Part shown: positions 30,193 through 30,689 of the stretch, piece after piece
Numbering within the stretch: position 1 is the first letter of the stretch
How the letters are laid out: each line of letters opens with the position of its first letter
Source of the DNA: a virus
Length of the DNA stretch: 30,689 nucleotides
IMG/VR virus record: IMGVR_UViG_3300003323_000449
Coordinates: 1-30,689 of that record
Reading direction: 5' to 3' (one strand)
Made by a program: the position numbers and the translations under genes
The notes under the pieces: generated by a model
Databases searched by the model: none
Told to the model about the DNA's origin: nothing
The model's input: only the letters and a program-made list of their open reading frames with translations

Positions 30193-30417
30193 TTATGTAT
30201 TAGGTTTAAAAACCTTACAAAACAATGTTTTTGATTCTTTTATAATATCAAACCCTCTCGTTACATATGGATTGTCTTTTACAACTCGAACAGTTCTTGA
30301 ACTACCGTATGCTTTAGGCTTGTTTAAGTCAATAAAATCATCCCCATTAGACATAATGAATCTAATGATTTTTCCATATGTAGGATGCTTGTAATATATT
30401 TTTTTAATTATTGACAT
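30193..30417 (-). CDS. hypothetical protein beside the regulator (74 aa)
   Basis: This small basic protein starts MSIIKKIYYKHPTYGKIIRF, with a body SNGDDFIDLNKPKAYGSSRT and end KTLFCKVFKPNT. It looks like a compact beta-rich fold with no recognised domain. The ATG at 30417 is chosen; a GTG at 30465 would extend it by 16 residues and overlap the regulator gene by 25 nt. It is downstream of the XRE regulator on the same strand and probably co-transcribed. A plus-strand frame over the same DNA is less protein-like. Confidence 0.5.
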   Translation of the reverse strand: MSIIKKIYYKHPTYGKIIRFIMSNGDDFIDLNKPKAYGSSRTVRVVKDNPYVTRGFDIIKESKTLFCKVFKPNT

Positions 30418-30440
30418 TTCTATATTATATTTTTTTGCTA

Positions 30441-30686
30441 TTACTTTTTTCTGATACCTAGCCACTCATTTTTATCTATAAAATGCGCAAACTTTGATCC
30501 AGTAGGAAGTAGTTCAGCTATTTCACAGTCTAATACATCAGCAATAAGCTTAAGCTTTTCCAAAGGAGCCTCAATTCGACCTGTATTGTATCTGCTTAAT
30601 GAGCTAGCATCGATCTTCGTTTTTTCAGCAAGATCTTTCATGCTCATGTTTCTTCTTTTTGCTGCTTCTTTTATAAGTAATTCCAC
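30441..30686 (-). CDS. XRE-family helix-turn-helix regulator (81 aa)
   Basis: A complete HTH_XRE domain covers nearly the whole protein: KEAAKRRNMSMKDLAEKTKI (helices 1-2), DASSLSRYNTGRIEAPLEKL (recognition helix and loop) and KLIADVLDCEIAELL (helices 4-5), then a short tail (HFIDKNEWLGIRKK). It starts with GTG at 30686, directly after an in-frame stop at the window edge; an ATG at residue 14 is too late to keep helix 1. It is likely the phage repressor or a Cro-like regulator of lysogeny. Transcribed opposite to the virion genes. Confidence 0.8.
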   Translation of the reverse strand: MELLIKEAAKRRNMSMKDLAEKTKIDASSLSRYNTGRIEAPLEKLKLIADVLDCEIAELLPTGSKFAHFIDKNEWLGIRKK

Positions 30687-30689
30687 TTA

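Noticed and set aside
30086-30394. Plus-strand frame of 102 codons after the late terminator
   Set aside because: It starts with TTG, reads through the hairpin and tRNA-like stretch, has a composition typical of antisense of structured RNA, and conflicts with a more protein-like minus-strand gene beside the regulator.
1-30689. CRISPR array, diversity-generating retroelement, integrase, insertion sequence
   Set aside because: No regularly spaced repeats, reverse transcriptase, template/variable repeat pair, tyrosine or serine recombinase, or transposase was seen in any frame.

Overview
The window is a contiguous, AT-rich stretch of a tailed phage genome or prophage infecting a member of the Bacteroidota, most likely a flavobacterium of the Chryseobacterium/Elizabethkingia/Flavobacterium kind. 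This rests on weak Shine-Dalgarno sites, promoters of the form TAnnTTTG, and protein families typical of Bacteroidota phages (small 'ELRIGN' proteins, a DUF551-like tail, an HK97-type head set). No host housekeeping gene is visible. An XRE-type regulator on the minus strand at the right edge suggests a temperate phage, but no integrase lies in the window.

Layout. (1) 1-1965: tightly coupled small early genes, several with ATGA stop/start overlaps, including a DUF551-like protein, an ELRIGN protein and an ASCH-like protein, then two tiny membrane ORFs. (2) 1966-3092: a small plus-strand gene facing a two-gene minus-strand cassette of unknown function. Between that cassette and ninG lies a divergent control region with repeated TATACTA half-sites. 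(3) 3092-6778: ninG, a NUMOD4-HNH homing endonuclease, a PAPS-reductase-family ATPase, a structured noncoding region with tRNA-like cloverleaves, a small coiled-coil gene, a second HNH relative that has lost its key histidines, and a small gene before packaging. (4) 6765-9453: terminase small and large subunits, an unknown gene, a second ELRIGN paralogue and a terminator. (5) 9465-18244: portal, scaffold, major capsid, decoration/connector proteins, tail tube and tail accessory genes. (6) 18234-28082: tape measure, a very large tail-tip protein, a second promoter, a baseplate-like protein and a tail fibre ending in an SGNH hydrolase. (7) 28093-30066: lysis cassette of three small membrane proteins, a lipoprotein with a C-terminal membrane segment (u-spanin architecture) and a GH19-like endolysin, closed by a strong terminator. 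(8) 30067-30689: a structured stretch, then a small unknown gene and the XRE regulator on the minus strand.

The order terminase-portal-scaffold-capsid-tail tube-tape measure, with no sheath gene, points to a siphovirus; the 1316-residue tape measure implies a long flexible tail. Virion genes appear to be read as two blocks, each preceded by the same 18-bp element placed exactly 10 bp before a TAARTTTG box: one at the portal gene, one at the baseplate/fibre genes. In both, the box lies so close to the start codon that the mRNAs may be leaderless.

The features most worth following up are this duplicated promoter, the tRNA-like RNA region at 5341-5554, the divergent minus-strand cassette with its repeated operator-like sites, the degenerate HNH protein, and the single-protein spanin.
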